Assembly (NCBI GenBank): GCA_002261195.1
Contig: MVBO01000104.1
Span: 1 to 51,068 of the forward strand
Direction: 5' to 3'
Origin: Bifiguratus adelaidae
Taxonomy: Eukaryota > Mucoromycota > Endogonomycetes > Endogonales
DNA length: 51,068 bases
Part shown: positions 11,989-23,425 of the stretch, one piece after another
Position numbering within the stretch: position 1 is the first letter of the stretch
How the letters are laid out: every line of letters begins with the position of its first letter
Translations under genes and position numbers: made by a program
The notes under the pieces: generated by a model
What the model saw: only the letters and a program-made list of their open reading frames with translations
The model's database searches: none
Told to the model about the DNA's origin: nothing

Positions 11989-13139
11989 CTTGTGCTTTAT
12001 CACGTCGAATATGTGAGGACAATGCAAATGGATTGTATTCAATGAGTAAAGGGACTACTTATACATAGAATTTAAAGTACTCGCGCCAAAGGATGAGCAA
12101 GAATTGCCTTTTTGTGCCAAATTTGCTCGTCGGGTACATCCCGAAATAGCAGCTGCCGCAGTTGAGCACGTTTGTGGCATGTATGCTGACCCCTTGGGGC
12201 TATAACCCATTATGTCTGCAAGGGTATTAAAATATATATCCATGGACATAAGATGACCCGTGTAAACTTATATCCGCATATCATACAAGTTGTGAGCTAC
12301 AGAAAATCCTCAACCGCTGACAGGTGATATGCAAGTCGTTCACTCCAAGATCCGGTTGGTCAAGCAGGGAGGAATGAAAGGCAAGGCCGCGCTTGTGGTA
12401 GATTCACCGCTTATTCACATGCTCTCAGGGTCAATGAATAATTCTTGTTGGGGTGTACCGACACATGTCCATACGGTGCAAATTCCAGATCGGTATGGGG
12501 TTAAAGGGTGATGTCACCTTGCCTGTCTCTCACTCATACTTGTGCGGCACTTCTCACGCATATTCGTTGTCATCAGGCCAATTTGCAGAGGATCTTAGAG
12601 GTGTGCAACGGACAAGGTCGAGCTTACCCAATCAGAGACGGAGATTGTGTTTTCTTAACAGTACAACAGAAGCGGTGACGGCAAACATGTTGCGCCGATA
12701 CATGCCATGGCATAAACAGCTAACTGCCAGCCTCTACCCAGATAGCGATAAGCCATACTTTAAACGTTTCTTGTAATTATTATCGACTGATGTAAGCTGC
12801 AAATCTGGTACCGTAGTATCGGCCAGAGGGATGGATCTTTCGGCTCCGATGGAAGCTTCGTACACGTGATCTAGTGCTTTAAGAGCTGCCTGCTCGATCT
12901 TTGGGCGGATGCACAAGATAGCGCATAAACAAATGGCTTTATCCACAACGTAGGAGATTCAACGTGCGCCAGCATGGTTGACGGCGTGCCTCGTTGCCTT
13001 GCTCTACATGGCATGGCTGGCGTATGACCGGGATTTCCCCACGAAGAGATCGTTGGCATCAGCATTATTTGTCCATTGAAGGCAACTGTAGAAATATAGA
13101 GGACCGTACATAAAGCGTTTACTGCTATTGATAAAGAGG
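11989..13139. other. Divergent intergenic region between two MFS genes
   Basis: About 1.15 kb separates the start of the MCT-like gene from the start of the broken allantoate-permease-like gene, so both promoters should lie here. Open frames at 12453-12776 (+) and 12871-13344 (-) were inspected and show no family features. No RNA gene or repeat was recognised. Confidence 0.4.
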
Positions 13140-14866
13140 ATGGCAGACATAGAAAAGAACGCTGTCGATCCTGTTGAAAACGTGGAATCTGAGAATGTCG
13201 GTGGAGGGGTGTATCGGTATAATGCAAAGGCAGAGACAGAAGGCACAGTACCGACCGTACCAGAAAATATGATTGAATGCGAGGTAGAAAAGCGGCTACG
13301 TAGGTAGGATTGATTTGAATCCATCCATGAGAGTCGTCGCTCATACATGCATCACGCTAGAAAATTTGATCTTCGGCTCGTCACGTTGATGTGGTGCATT
13401 TTTCTTCAGTAGCACGAATCGAGCCATTCCCGGTTTGGCATTGACAATGAGCGCGACACAAGTACACGCATTGGCTCAAGCTGTGAGCATCATTAGCAAG
13501 GAGTCCGCAGTTGGAATTGCATTATTATATGTAAGTTCGAACGTGCGAGGTGGTCATGCAGACACTCGACCATGATTTGAATAGGCGGCTTTTGCCATCT
13601 TTAACATTTCTTCAAACATGATTATTACCAAGGTCAAACCTGGCCTCTGGCTAGCTCGTATCGTTGTGACTTTTGGAGTCATAACGGCATTGATGGCGGT
13701 GATCAATAATCAAGCTTCATTCTATGTCTTGCGTGCAGCTGAAGCTGAGGTTGGTGATCGAGAACGACATCGTCCCAAAGTTTTGATACGTGGTTTGCTT
13801 AGTTGTTCTCAGGCACGGCTTTTTGCTGACTAGATTTTATCGCAAAGGAGAAGTATCTCAACGAGTGGGCCTCTTTTATTTTATCACAACGGTGTCCGGT
13901 ATTGTTGGAGTTTTCATTGGTGCTGGTTTAGAAATCATTGATGGTGCTGGTGGACTTTACTCTTGGAAGTGGGTTTTCATCATTGCTGGGGTGGCAACCG
14001 TCGTTTGTGGAGTCTCGGTTTGGTTCCTGCTTCCCAGTTCAATTGATGAATTCAAAGGTCTGACGGACGAGGAAATTGCTTGCGCACACATGCGTTTGGA
14101 TATTGACAGGTTGAGAAGAGAGCGGTTCGGTATCTAGGAGGCCCTTAGAGCCATGTGTCAGTATCGTGTACTGCTGGCGGCCGTCATTTACATGTGTCCC
14201 AATATCGTCGGTTCCAGTCTTCAAAATTACCTTCCGGTATGTATTCCTGTCATTGAGATTACCGTTCCCGAATTGACCTCTATCTAGACCGTTATTGCAC
14301 AACTTGCCGCTGGCCGTTTCGCCGCTACGCAAGCTACTCTAATCATTATTCCTTACAGTGTTTCTTAGCTCATCACCGCGGTCACCGTCCCTATAACATC
14401 TGACAAGGTCCGCTCTCGATCTATCCCTTACATCTGCAGCGCCGTCGCGGCTTCAACCGGACTAATCCTTGCATCGTACACTGTTCGCTTCGGCCCAAGG
14501 AAATTCTATAGTGATAGCAATAAAACATTTCCAGAACATTGTTCATGTCAGATCTGTAATTGTTGTCAATATCATTGTGGACTCTTGCTCAATGCTCTCG
14601 GTTTCGGAGGTCTGATACCCATGGCTACAGCCTGGATGACAAACTCGGTGAATAGTGACGCCCAAGTCGCTGGAACCATGTCAGCCGGAACCACCCTTGC
14701 CGAGATTGGAACCTTGTTGACGACCATGTTCCTGTACGCAGGCTGGCCTGAAGATGCACCTCGTTACCAAAGATCCAACATGATTGTGATGACCATCGGC
14801 TTACTTGGTGCACTCGTTGCAATTGGTCTTCGTTTCGAATTTGCAAGCGCGCGTAACCGGTAAATC
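13140..14866 (+). pseudogene. Broken allantoate-permease-like (Dal5 family) MFS transporter
   Basis: The ATG at 13140 opens a plausible acidic N-terminus (MADIEKNAVDP). After an intron at about 13302-13357 it leads into KFDLRLVTLMWC, the usual TM1 entry of anion:cation symporters of the Dal5/allantoate permease family. Downstream blocks keep the family pattern: ISSNMIITKVKPGLWLARI, LLTRFYRKGEVSQRVGLFY, YSWKWVFIIAG and NALGFGGLIPMATAWMTNSV. The frame is interrupted by a shift near 13410 and another near 14505. It also has in-frame TAG codons at 14135-14137 and 14366-14368 that no consistent intron removes. I infer a decayed gene. Stop readthrough or several sequencing errors are less likely. 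It lies about 3 kb from the end of xanthine dehydrogenase, which suggests, but does not prove, a former purine-utilisation group. Confidence 0.75.
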
Positions 14867-15327
14867 CGCGCCAACGGTGTCACGAGAGCGGGCGTTCAAC
14901 GTACCTCATATCTTGTAGTTTATCGTATCATATATGCTCTATGTATTCAAATACCCTCTCCTTTCAGCGACAAGGCCAATTTCTTTTCAAAACCAGTGCT
15001 CGTGAGGATTTACTATAATCTAGAAATCAAGGTACATCCTAAGTGTTGATTGCAACGAGTCTATGCTGGTCAGTGAGGAGAACGTTTTTGTACACACGGA
15101 CAAGGCAGTGTAGTGTGGGACTATGGCGAAAGCAGTTACCTACTAAAATCGCCCCGAGGGTTAGCAAGACGACAACGACCAGGTCGATGAACATGAACAC
15201 CGAGAATGCTTTCCTAATCAGGAATTTCCTTTTTGTGCGCGAGCCCTATCCCTTCGCCCTGCGTGTGTTTTGGCATATTGTCCAATGGGTAAAGACATGC
15301 TGCCTTCCTGAGCGTACGGTAGGGTCG
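14867..15327. other. Intergenic region upstream of RAD17
   Basis: This holds the 3' side of the broken transporter and the presumed RAD17 promoter. An open frame upstream of the chosen RAD17 start continues in frame to 15043 with several possible ATGs, but its sequence looks unlike the family. No other feature was recognised. Confidence 0.4.
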
Positions 15328-18042
15328 ATGTTGGAGGTTCGCGGTGGAAAAAGCCGCTGGACTGACAGTGAGGAAGAGGACGCTGGGTCGGCTCGACAAA
15401 AACGAACGACAAGTCGAAAATCGTTAACGGCACAATCTAGCCACGACAGTGAAGACAATCGGCTCGACAAAGTACGTGATACTTTTATCGTGGCCACAGA
15501 CATGGACTCCGACGATGGCGAATTTGTCCCGACAAAACGCCGGGCGGTTCGTAAAGCCGACAATCCCTCGCCGAGGAAAAAGTCAGTACGCAGAAACACA
15601 GGGTCGCAGATCAAGAAATCAGCTAGCAAGCAGAACAAGGGCAAAGCGTCGCCAAAAACAAAGGTCATCAATGCAAGCGTCATCCTGAGCCAGAAGCGAT
15701 TGGAGACATTTTTCGACAGCTCCCAAGAGGCGGCTTTGATCGCCAACGGGTTTGCGGATGATGTATGGGAAGATTTATCACTACCACAGACGCAGGAGGA
15801 ACAAGAGGGAACGTGGAATGACATTTTCGCGCCGAAATCTGAGGTAAAATTGAATGTTAATCTTTATCGACCTAGCTTTACTCATGTTGGGCCCTCAGGC
15901 TGATCTTGCAGTACACAAGAGGAAGGTGAACGAGGTCGCGGATTGGCTAGTGGGCGCATTTAACATGTCTGCGAGTCGAGATAGAGTAAGTTATCCCTTC
16001 CAGTGACTGTCGTGCTTTGTCTCTGATCGTCACCACTAGATGAAGTCTCGAATCTTGCTGCTCCTGGGGCCAACAGGAACCGGAAAGACGGCAACAATTC
16101 GCGTACTTTCTCAGCAGTTGCAATTTGACATTGCGGAATGGTTTAACCCTGCACAATCTAGCATTCTCAACAACAAGCAAGGAGAAGGCGGCGCCTGGTC
16201 TGACGAACGTAATGTAACGTTTTGACTTTTGTTCAAGTTTTACTGATACAATGTTAACGCTCAGATTATGCGTCCATCATTGACAAATGCCGAACCTTTC
16301 TGCAAAGATCTAACCGCTTTCGGGGACTTCAATTCGCAGATGAGGGCTCAAGTATTTCGTCGCCACCGCAATTGGATGGCCGACGAAAGATTGTCTTGAT
16401 TGAAGATCTTCCCAACATTACAAACATCAGTATCCGTCAAAAGTTCCATGCCATGATTCATGACGTTGTTAATTCGCCATACACTGGGGTACCTCTCATA
16501 TTGATCGCCAGTATAGCCGGAGTGAGGGATGGAAGTGATGGCGACGCTACCATAGAAAGGCGCCCTAGAGATGACTTTGATGTACGCACAATCGTGCCAA
16601 AAGAGTTAGCACTTGATCCAAGGATCAAGACAATCAGGTAAGCGCAAAGTCTTTTAGCGAACACTTTTCCGTATTAAAGTTGAATCTTAGTTTCAACGAA
16701 GTTGCGCCGACAATTATGAGAAAAGCGCTAGAAAGGATACAGAAGCTGACAAAAGTTCAATGCTTCGACACCAAGAGCCCGAATTTCCTCGCTCAGTTGG
16801 AAACCGAATTTCATGGCGACCTGCGGCTTGCTGTCAACACCATGCAATTCTGGCGGTCCTCAAAGAAATCCGCTATCAATAATTCGTCTAACGATGGAGC
16901 AAGTACCACGCTTACGCTATTTCATGCCTTGGGAAAAGTACTTTACGCCAAAAGTGAGATATACTGCTTGAATATTGAAAGCGGTGTGCTGACTTCTTGG
17001 CAGGAATAGACAGGCCGATTGCTGTTCATGCGACTACCTCACAAAACTTTGTCGACCTGGCGAAAACACACACCCCGGAATGGATAGAATTTAGGCCGAA
17101 CAATCCATTCAAAGACCCTCCAGATGTAAGTACCTTCGCCACAACATGTCATTGATGTTCTTGCCGTTTACACACACATTAGACCATTATGCAAAATCTG
17201 CCGGTTGACCATGCCCTCTTTACCTTATTTCTTCATCAGAATTATCTGACTTTTGTCGATGACATTGACGGAGCGGCCACTGTCAGCGAATGGTTTAGCT
17301 TAGGTGACGATCTTGTTTCTACCGGAGGGTGGGAGGTAGGTACAATATGGCCCTCAGGTAACCGGTGCTGAAGCACCCTACTATCCTGTAGAGAACCGTA
17401 CTGAGCAACTTGTACGCATGTGACTTTGCTGTGAGAGGCTACATGTCCAACAGCAGGCTGGCGAAAGTTTCGCATGGCATGAAACAACTACGCAAGCCTG
17501 AATTATGGAGTATGCAAAGACAGCAACATCAGAACAAACTTGACATGCACGCCTTATTATCGCACATATTGCCCATTGGTAGCCTGGCGAGCGCTCATGG
17601 TGAGACTTCTGTCCGGACCCAACCCATGCATGGCAGCTCACTCATTGTGATGGTAGGCAATGCATGTGTGGAGACTATTCCCATGCTATCGATCATGTCC
17701 AAGGCGCGAAAATCCAAGCCATTGCACGCCGCTCGCGACATATTCAGCACTTGGAGTCCAGGTCAGTGATTTACACATGCCGTTAACCATGACGCTCATT
17801 CTTTCAACGAACCAAAAGGACAAATGCATGCCTTGCAGAAGGTCTCTACCTACACTACCCTGCCGTATCCTCGGCAAGGCGACTTGTTGACAGAGAAAAA
17901 TGACGTTGTGGACGAGGAAGAGATGGCAAGCACCAATCCAGCTTCCATACCGCCCATCTCTACGCTTGTTCAACCTGTGGAACACCCCGATAGGACAGAC
18001 ATTGACTCACCTTTAGAAGCCATCGAAGACTTTTCGGATTGA
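15328..18042 (+). CDS. RAD17: Checkpoint clamp loader Rad17 (Rad24 of budding yeast)
   Basis: Large subunit of the alternative RFC that loads the 9-1-1 clamp at damaged DNA in the nucleus. After a long basic and acidic low-complexity N-terminus comes WNDIFAPKSE, then HKRKVNEVADWL. Walker A is GPTGTGKTATIR, and the Rad17-type Walker B region is KIVLIEDLPNI. Further blocks are PLILIASIAG, ELALDPRIKTI with FNEVAPTIMRKAL (sensor/lid region), and GDLRLAVNTMQFW. The C-terminal part includes NKLDMHALLSHILP and an acidic end AIEDFSD. Introns are about 50-60 nt. ATG 15328 (MLEVRGGKSRW) is chosen because translation upstream looks unlike a protein; ATGs further up are in frame. The splice into the last exon near 17765-17840 is uncertain. 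Its stop is 106 bp from that of convergent TYW1. Confidence 0.88.
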
Positions 18043-18148
18043 AGAAATGAAGAGGTGAATGGGGTTGTAAATTATTGTACAAAGGTGAAAAGACAATAGA
18101 TGTACATTTGCAACGCACTAATAGTACAAGTGGACCTCGTTTTATCGC

Positions 18149-20348
18149 TTAACAGCCTTGCTCAGCAACCCCAATGTCCCCCTTTTGTTTGCGATACCAC
18201 CTCGTCTCTTCCGGATCAAAGCCGCCTTCAGCCACTCCAAACACTGCCCAATCCGGAGTTTTTGCCATAAAATCCAGGGCCGTGAATGCCTTATTGGATT
18301 CGACCAATTGAAAGAACTTTTCATAGTCAATGTGGGTATACCATTCACCATCCTTTTTGAATCGCGTTGAAGCGATGAGGACGGAGCAGGAATGGGCGTG
18401 CTCTGATGCAATCTCGTATCCTTCACCGAGCAGGTTCACCAAATCCTCGCAAAACCCAATCACTTCGTTATGGTACGGGACCTGGGGGAAAGGATCGATG
18501 AATACAATGTCGATGCAAATGCTTCGCTTTGCTTACGTTAGCCATGGTAAGGTTGCTTGCTCCGCTATATCCGCAATAGGTGACGCCCTTTACCTCAATG
18601 AAGCAAGGTTTACCGCGCGAGATAAGTTCGACATAATTTCCAAGATCTTCCGTATTGTAGTCTTTGACCAGCGTGAGGCGATAGACCGTTCTCTGACCTT
18701 TGGCACTCAGGGCATCCAAAGAGTTCAGGAAGCGTTCCCAAAAGTCGCGGAACAATGGACGATCAATCTTCTTTAGCGCTTCTTTTGTGGACGCATCCAC
18801 GGAGACGTAGAGCTGAGTCACCATGTCCATTTCGGCAATCTTATCGGGAAACTGAGCATTGGTGACCAGAAACGATGAAATATGTTTTTGGTGCAAGAGT
18901 TTGACAAATTCGTTAATGTGTGGATACTAATGCAGAGAATTGTCTTAGTCGACGTACAATGGACCCAAGCGTACACTTACAAAGATGGGTTCGCCCACCA
19001 AGCTGAGTGCGCAGTGCCGGATGGTGAAGGCGTCCTGGAATCGATCTGCCTTGACTCCTGGAACGCCTTTCAGCTGCTTGATCATTTTGTAATGGTTTTG
19101 CATTGCTCCGTCTAAGATAAACTCTGGATCATCCACTTTCCATCTCCATTCCGTTCCAACTGGGTTTGTATGATGCCGCCAGCTAATGGCACACCCAATG
19201 AGAATACTGATCTGCCAAAAGAGATCAGCCACTTACCAAAACACGCACTTGTTCGCGCAAGCAAGAGACGGTGTGGTCTCCATACACAGATGTGATTGAA
19301 TGCCGTAAAAGGTGTGTTTGTAGCAAAATCCCCGTCCTCGAAGAGCAGATTTCGTCCAGCGACATATCTTTACTCCAGAATGGCTACCAATGATTTTGTA
19401 TCCCTGCTTAGTCAGAGCCTTGTGCAGCATTGGCGACACCATTTCTCTTGGTGGAGCTGGAGTCTTGGTCCACCCTGCGTCCTCTTTGCCGTTGCCTATG
19501 GTCCGCTTAGCTCGACCATTGGGCGCTCGCTGCCTTTGCGATTGTCGGTATGCCTCTTCTTCCTTGGACTTTTGTTCCACCGCAGTCTTTATCTTCGATG
19601 CAACCTTGCCAATATCCTCGACGTCCAACACTTCATCACCCGAAATTCCAGCACCATCTTCCCGTCCAGCTCCGACATCGCGAACCCGTTCCCCGTGTTC
19701 ATCCTCACTCACATCTTCACCTTCCGAGTCGTATTCCACATGATTGGGCGCAAAAGCCAGCTCTCGTTCATCGCTTAAAACGTGCAAGATGCCATCCGCC
19801 CAGGCCAAGAATTGCTTTTCCTGGTCATTGTTCTTGTCTCCCTCACCGGCTGGAAACAAGCGTGTCGCACCGAGCTGTCCAAGCCATTTATCCACATTGT
19901 ACGAATCTCGCATATAGTCTTCCTCGGCAAATGCCGAATCACCGAGTCCAAACACGGCATAGCGTATCTTTTGCAGCGCCAATCGATCTACTCGAAAGTC
20001 GTAGCGAGCATCCTTTAACCATCCATTGACGAACCAATCGACAGGACTTTCAATGTTGTAATTGGATAAGAGAAAGAAACAGATGCTTGTCTCCTTGAAG
20101 AAGTCCTCCGTGTCATACTCGACGACATCAATCACCTCTGTGGTATAGTGTTGCTGCAACACCGGGTGCTCTGCAACGAGTTGCGCTAGTCGTTGAGCGA
20201 GCTGCTTCGCTGTTCCTGTCAGCGATCCATAAAAGATCTTGATGTGACCACCTTTCAGCTCTTGACAGCTGCAATCATCTCCACAAGCAGTGTTCTTTCC
20301 CAACGAGAGAGCATTGGAGAGCGACGACAAGAGCGAAGCAAAAGACAT
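18149..20348 (-). CDS. TYW1: tRNA wybutosine synthase Tyw1 (flavodoxin + radical SAM)
   Basis: Second step of wybutosine synthesis: forms the tricyclic 4-demethylwyosine at G37 of tRNA-Phe from m1G and pyruvate. The N-terminal flavodoxin domain shows IKIFYGSLTGTAKQLAQRL (FMN P-loop) and YAVFGLGDSAF. An acidic linker follows. The radical SAM core has the CxxxCxxC signature in CMETTPSLACANKCVFCWRHH; an intron splits the codon of its fourth Cys. Then come KGVPGVKADRF, HCALSLVGEP, QLYVSVDAST, RLTLVKDYN and FIEVKGVTYCGYSGAS, and the end GFDPEETRWYRKQKG. All family blocks are present, roughly 700 residues. The start ATG at 20348 is only 33 bp from the CWC15 start on the other strand. Confidence 0.96.
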
Positions 20349-20381
20349 GCTGCAAAAATTCGAAGTGGCGTTCTCCGTTAA

Positions 20382-21188
20382 ATGACTACAGCAGCAAGGT
20401 AAAGGATATATGCGCTCAAATGGCCTAGATTAGAGGACTCATGACTGGTTAGACCGACGTTTGATCCTGCGCGAGGCAAGGGACAGCAGGCACCGACACG
20501 ATCATACTCTGCGCGAGATATTGCATCGCACACCAAGCTCAAATTTCGCCATGAGAAGCCAGAGACGGACAGAGAAAGGATGCGCGCAGAGTTGCGCAAG
20601 GCTGAGCTTGAACACTATGAGCAGAAGCGAAGGGAAACTGGACAGCTGGGAGGAGGCCAAGTTGATGACGACATGGCGGCCGATGCCGAGGTGGACGAGG
20701 ATACCAAGACGCGGTTGATTGAAGCAGCAGCACAAGTAGCCAAGCTAGACAAAGACGATACTGATAAGGAGGATGAGGATGAGGAGGATGAGGACGACGA
20801 TGACGATGATGATACAGAGCAGTTGATGCGGGAATTGGAAAAGATAAAGAGGGAACGAGCCGAGGAAAAGGAGCGTCAAGAACGTGAAAAGCGGGAGTTG
20901 GAAGAGGCTCAACGTTCAGAGGAGATTGCCACAGGGAATCCCCTATTGAACATTGGGGATGAAAAGAGGGACTTCAGTGTCAAGCGACGGTAAGTCAACG
21001 GACGCTCTCTATGAGGATCGATCGCACAGAATGCAGGGGCTGACTTTTTGTGAACCTTTAGATGGGACGACGATGTCATATTCAGAAACCAAGCGCGTGG
21101 TCTGGACGACAAGCCAAAGAAACGATTCATTAACGATGCTTTGCGTTCAGACTTTCATCGCAAGTTTTTGAGCAAATACGTGCGATAG
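20382..21188 (+). CDS. CWC15: Pre-mRNA splicing factor Cwc15/Cwf15
   Basis: Small component of the Prp19/Cdc5-associated spliceosome. A short first exon encodes MTTAAR and splices into [10 protein letters not shown], giving the conserved [16 protein letters not shown] start, followed by [12 protein letters not shown]. The middle is a long acidic run of Asp and Glu (about 20750-20815) and a charged coiled coil ([17 protein letters not shown]). The last exon carries the conserved C-terminus [15 protein letters not shown] and [20 protein letters not shown]. About 225 residues, normal for the family. It shares a 33-bp start-to-start interval with TYW1. Its own intron at 20991-21060 is a standard GT-AG intron. 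Confidence 0.96.
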
Positions 21189-21411
21189 ACGCTAGAGCTC
21201 GTGGAGATGATTCGGCGCATGTACATGTAGACAACGACTTGTATCATATATTAACTCTATGCAACAGAACAAGGAGGATGATTGCTCGGGAAGGTGCGCG
21301 TTGATGTTTATCAAGTGTGGACAGGCTTCACGAGGACAAGACAGTCAAGAAATGTATTGAGCAAAACACGATGCATCTAGCATTCTATACCCAAAACTTT
21401 TCTGTATTCAC

Positions 21412-23014
21412 CTACTGAGGCAAAGCAAAGACTTGTGAAATGGCTTCATCACCACAGGTGGTCAGCGTAGCTTTGCCCGTCTTGTCTTGTGTAAGGCAAA
21501 GTTTAGAAGCAGCGTTGACGAGGTTACCAGACCACTCATAGCTCCATTGTTGGCTGGTTGACGTACTGCAACGTTGTGCGACCATGTTACTGCCGGACAC
21601 GCCAAGACAGGTTTGAGGAGAGGACAGGAGACGAACTGTTTTGTCAGCATGGATTTGGAAGATTTGCTTGTCACTGGCATCGCAGGTACCAAACGTGGCC
21701 TTTTTGCCACTTTGAAGGCACTTTAAGGTCTGAGTGTTGAAGATTTGGCCTGTTGCCGAGACATTCTTGCAGTTGGCACTTGGGGTCACTCGGTAGACGG
21801 CTGTACTGTGGGATTCGAGATTATTGATACCAATGCTGTCTGTCACCTTGGTGGTGTTGCCAGTCCAAAGATCCTTGGCGCTAAAAGAGCATCCCGAACC
21901 CGTGAAACCGAGCTTGCTCATGGGAACCGTGATAGAGGCAGAGGTTGTGCCCTTGTTGAGCACCGTCAAAGCGCGATCACCATTGGCCAGGTTCTTGCTG
22001 AGCAAATCAAAAACGGGATCTTGACTGATCAAGGTAGCTTGGCTTACAAGAGGATCCTGGTCAAGCGCAATGAGATCCTTGTTGGTGAGATAGTCAATCT
22101 CATCTTGGCTCAAATCGGGGACATAGCCACTAATGATCAATGGAGCCGAGAACGAGGCCCAGAGAGCAAAATGAGACTTCTTCTCGGTCAGCGTGAGATT
22201 CCAGTCACCGGCCGTGATAAAGTCAGGATCATTGACGTAGCCGGGACGTTGATAGCGAGCGAGAAGCACCTCGTACCCGTAATTGATCATGACACTGTCC
22301 CATTTCGTGACACCCCCGTCGTTGTTGCCATAAGTATAGTAAACCTCAATATCATTCGAATGACGTGCCAATTGACCATAATATGGTACCCAATCCATTA
22401 CCTTGTACCAGTCGGTATTGTTCTTGGTACCAGAAAAGTAGGCTGGAGCCGATTCGGAAAACACGAGGGGTTGTTCCATCTTCCTCAAGACATCATGCCA
22501 ATGTCCGTAAATTTGCTGGTATCTCTCTTCGTCCGTTTGTCCTGGTAGCGGCGAAACGTAACAACCATCCAATTTTCAGGTAAGAGATACCCCATGAAGC
22601 AAATGTTTGCGCATCGAGTTCTTCGTGGCCCAAAGAACCTGGATATCCACCGCAGGTCAGGTTACCAGCGTCCGAGTAGATACCAAACTTCATGCCATGA
22701 TCCTTGATGTATTGTCCCAGCCAGATAAGACCGGCCGGGAAGAGGGCTGGATTCCATTGAAGAGAACCATTGGCAGCGCGTTCGTGGATTGGCCAGCAAT
22801 CATCAATATTAAAGTACTCGTACCCGGCCTTGACCAGACCTCTGGAGGCCATCGCATCGATCGTATCAGTGAACAAGGTCTGATTGACATTGCATTCAAA
22901 GCGCGCCCAGGGATTGAAACCCATAGGAGGTAAGGGCTGTAGAATACTACCCATCACTTGTTGAAAGGATGCCAGGGAGGTCATGGTCACAACAACGCGA
23001 GAAAAGGACGGCAT
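21412..23014 (-). CDS. Secreted alpha-galactosidase (GH27) with C-terminal ricin-B-type lectin domain; one-base frameshift
   Basis: Hydrolyses terminal alpha-1,6-galactose from oligosaccharides and galactomannans outside the cell. The hydrophobic N-terminus (MPSFSRVVVTMTSLASF) is a likely signal peptide. GH27 blocks follow: PPMGFNPWARFECN, YFNIDDCW, HGMKFGIYSDAG and HEELDAQTFASWGISYLK. The reading frame then shifts by one base at 22569-22570, exactly where the family nucleophile motif YLKxDGCY should be. The frame continues as DGCYVSPLPGQTDEERY with no further stop for about 385 codons. ARHSNDI is the likely site of the acid/base Asp. The C-terminal 130 residues form a ricin-B-type carbohydrate-binding module (CLQSGKK, CLGVSG, QQWSY, CLTQDK). 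Either a sequencing error or a very recent inactivation. Outside the shift the protein looks intact. Confidence 0.88.
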
Positions 23015-23425
23015 GATGCGATAGAGCACGAATGAATATCCCGCGCGCAGGTTCAGCTTTTATATCATCTCGGATCCGGAGTCCGGCCGCGGCTCGTCCA
23101 TCCACCATTATCGGCATTTTCCCAACGTGATAAGCTCCCATTGACGACTATCCTCCCATACCATATTGGGAATAGACGCGACATCAAATGTCTTGCGCGA
23201 CGAATGAACGCGTGTGATTTCGCTTCATTTTAGACACATCCGAGAGCTATGCATTGCCTCGGATGCAATGCGGAGACTCCGGTGTGGCAACAATCGTTTA
23301 TCATGGCCGATATAGACAAGAGGACATTAGGTACAAGTACAACAATCAAGACTATACTGATAGTACATTCCAGATCCTCATCGGAATCCGTGCATGCCAT
23401 GCCGAGCCGAGCCGACGGTGTCTAA
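23015..23425. promoter_or_regulatory. Alpha-galactosidase promoter region with TATA box and CGG-N9-CCG
   Basis: Just upstream of the minus-strand start codon (23014) there is a TATA-like TATAAAA reading on the minus strand at about 23058-23064. Behind it, at 23071-23085, lies the inverted triplet pair CGG-N9-CCG. This is the form of site bound by dimeric Zn2Cys6 regulators, which often control sugar-hydrolase genes. That a regulator binds here is inference. The rest of the stretch to the corepressor stop at 23426 shows no gene. Confidence 0.4.

Noticed and set aside
12453-12776. 107-codon plus-strand frame between the MFS genes
   Set aside because: No domain, no exon chain, composition unlike neighbouring genes.
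12871-13344. 157-codon minus-strand frame
   Set aside because: It is antisense to exon 1 of the broken transporter and has no recognisable features.
17765-17899. An earlier end of RAD17 at 17899
   Set aside because: One splice phase gives a TGA there, but the longer frame ends in an acidic AIEDFSD tail. I kept the longer model and flagged the doubt.
21745-22548. 267-codon open frame antisense to alpha-galactosidase
   Set aside because: It overlaps the GH27 coding strand fully and shows no domain.
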